From: Dethiobacter sp.
GTDB lineage: Bacteria; Bacillota; Dethiobacteria; Dethiobacterales; Dethiobacteraceae
Assembly (NCBI GenBank): GCA_018333635.1
Contig: JAGXTL010000015.1
Location: forward strand, 1-64,000
Reading direction: 5' to 3'
DNA: 64,000 bases
Under the pieces are notes generated by a model. The model saw nothing but the letters and a program-made list of their open reading frames with translations. It had not been told where the DNA came from and did no database searches. The position numbers were made by a program, and so were the translations under genes. Positions 63,326-64,000 of the stretch are shown here, piece by piece (position 1 is the stretch's first letter; every line of letters begins with the position of its first letter).

Positions 63326-64000
63326 TTAAAGCACCTTCTGCTCCGGCGAACTACTGCGCAAAGCCCTCACCTGGAGCGATAGTTCAGTCTGATTCTGCCA
63401 AGTGTTCGCAGTCGGAACTACTAATGCATCCACCGTTTCTCCAGTTGAGATCTGCTTATCCCCGCCGCCAAAGCAAATGGCTCTAAAAATCAGGCTGCCC
63501 TTTCGCAAACGCAACTGCAAATGAGCTCCCTGCGCACCGACCCTTCGTGCCATATCTACAGCCATTCCCTTTATGAGAAAGAGGGGCTCGGGGTTGCCTT
63601 GACCGAACGGTTCCAGACAAGCCAATTCCTGCACCAGCGCCAGAGACAATTCGGCTGCTTCCGCCTCCGCTATGAACATAGTCTTGCCCTCTTTCACTCC
63701 CTGGCTCTCCACCGCCAGACAGAAGGCTGCCTGAAATTGCGCTAAGTTAGCCTTGTCTACAGAAAGGCCTGCCGCTTCCGGATGACCGCCAAAGCGAATG
63801 AGCTGTTTGGCACAAAGTTGCAAAGCCTCCATGAGATTGCAGCCCGGAACAGACCGGATAGAGCCGCGTCCTTCTTCGCCGTCGAGGGCAATCAGGACCG
63901 CAGGCTTGCCAAACTCCGCAGCCAGACGTCCCGCCACAATTCCGATCACACCGGGGTGCCAGTCCTGGTGCCACAACACCAGCGCCGGATCAATGCAGGC
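63326..64000 (-). CDS. recJ: Single-stranded-DNA exonuclease RecJ, C-terminal part
   Basis: The frame is open to the window edge, so the 5' end is missing. About 224 C-terminal residues remain: the end of the DHHA1 domain (WHPGVIGIVAGRLAAEFGKPAVLI, RFGGHPEAAGL) and the OB-fold region (LACLEPFGQGNPEPLF). RecJ degrades single strands 5' to 3' in repair. The DHH catalytic half would lie to the right. Confidence 0.9.
   Translation of the reverse strand, partial: ACIDPALVLWHQDWHPGVIGIVAGRLAAEFGKPAVLIALDGEEGRGSIRSVPGCNLMEALQLCAKQLIRFGGHPEAAGLSVDKANLAQFQAAFCLAVESQGVKEGKTMFIAEAEAAELSLALVQELACLEPFGQGNPEPLFLIKGMAVDMARRVGAQGAHLQLRLRKGSLIFRAICFGGGDKQISTGETVDALVVPTANTWQNQTELSLQVRALRSSSPEQKVL

Overview
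This window comes from a Gram-positive, endospore-forming, anaerobic Firmicute, most likely of class Clostridia. Four things point there: the mraZ-to-sigG division and sporulation cluster with spoVD, spoIIGA, sigE and sigG; a class III (oxygen-sensitive) ribonucleotide reductase; a MurE with the meso-diaminopimelate motif; and the sepF/ylmH/divIVA set. I cannot name the genus from sequence alone. Nearly all genes lie on the minus strand. The plus-strand exceptions are pstSCAB, a sugar-1-phosphate nucleotidyltransferase and a secreted amidase.

Layout from left to right. 1-590: a repeat-bounded DUF559 nuclease gene. 841-2780: groES-groEL under a perfect CIRCE operator. 3013-6861: molybdopterin genes, with two MoeA paralogues (one fused to a substrate-binding domain), a MogA-type protein and a 57-residue ORF. 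6999-14224: ileS, divIVA, ylmH, sepF, yggS, an HlyD-like gene and pgeF. 14217-18972: nrdG, nrdD (split by a 525-residue intein) and nrdR behind a consensus promoter and NrdR box. 18981-40055: the main cell-envelope block, mraZ to ftsQ, then ftsA, ftsZ, spoIIGA, sigE and sigG, ending in a small secreted protein and a PRC-barrel protein. 40177-44416: phosphate uptake (pstSCAB) with Pho-box-like repeats and an unusual PstS. 44575-47787: thioredoxin-like and CcdA proteins, MgtE, CsoR and a probable 6S RNA. 48175-52257: nucleotidyltransferase, aspS and hisS. 53057-58480: sulfur assimilation (cysK; then a small siroheme reductase, TusA, ThiF and two trans-sulfuration enzymes). 58748-60628: a five-SH3b amidase. 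61137-64000: Rel (p)ppGpp enzyme and the C-terminal part of RecJ.

The genes themselves are mostly conserved housekeeping genes. The unusual content is intergenic. At least six families of short structured repeats recur between genes: a double-hairpin GGGGAGG/GGTGGT family (A), a GGGACA family (B), a CCCTCACCCTAACCC family (C), a GGAGCGTC family (D), a modular AAGCGAGCGTTA family (E), and one 118-bp element ending in AACTGCTTAGAAA. Family A occurs singly and as inverted pairs, and one pair brackets a DUF559 endonuclease-like gene whose N-terminal codons are read from the repeat. That cassette is the best candidate for an undescribed system. Other points of interest are the nrdD intein, the PstS with a copper-amine-oxidase-N domain, a shared operator in front of the two sulfur transcription units, and an ileS promoter followed at once by a terminator hairpin.
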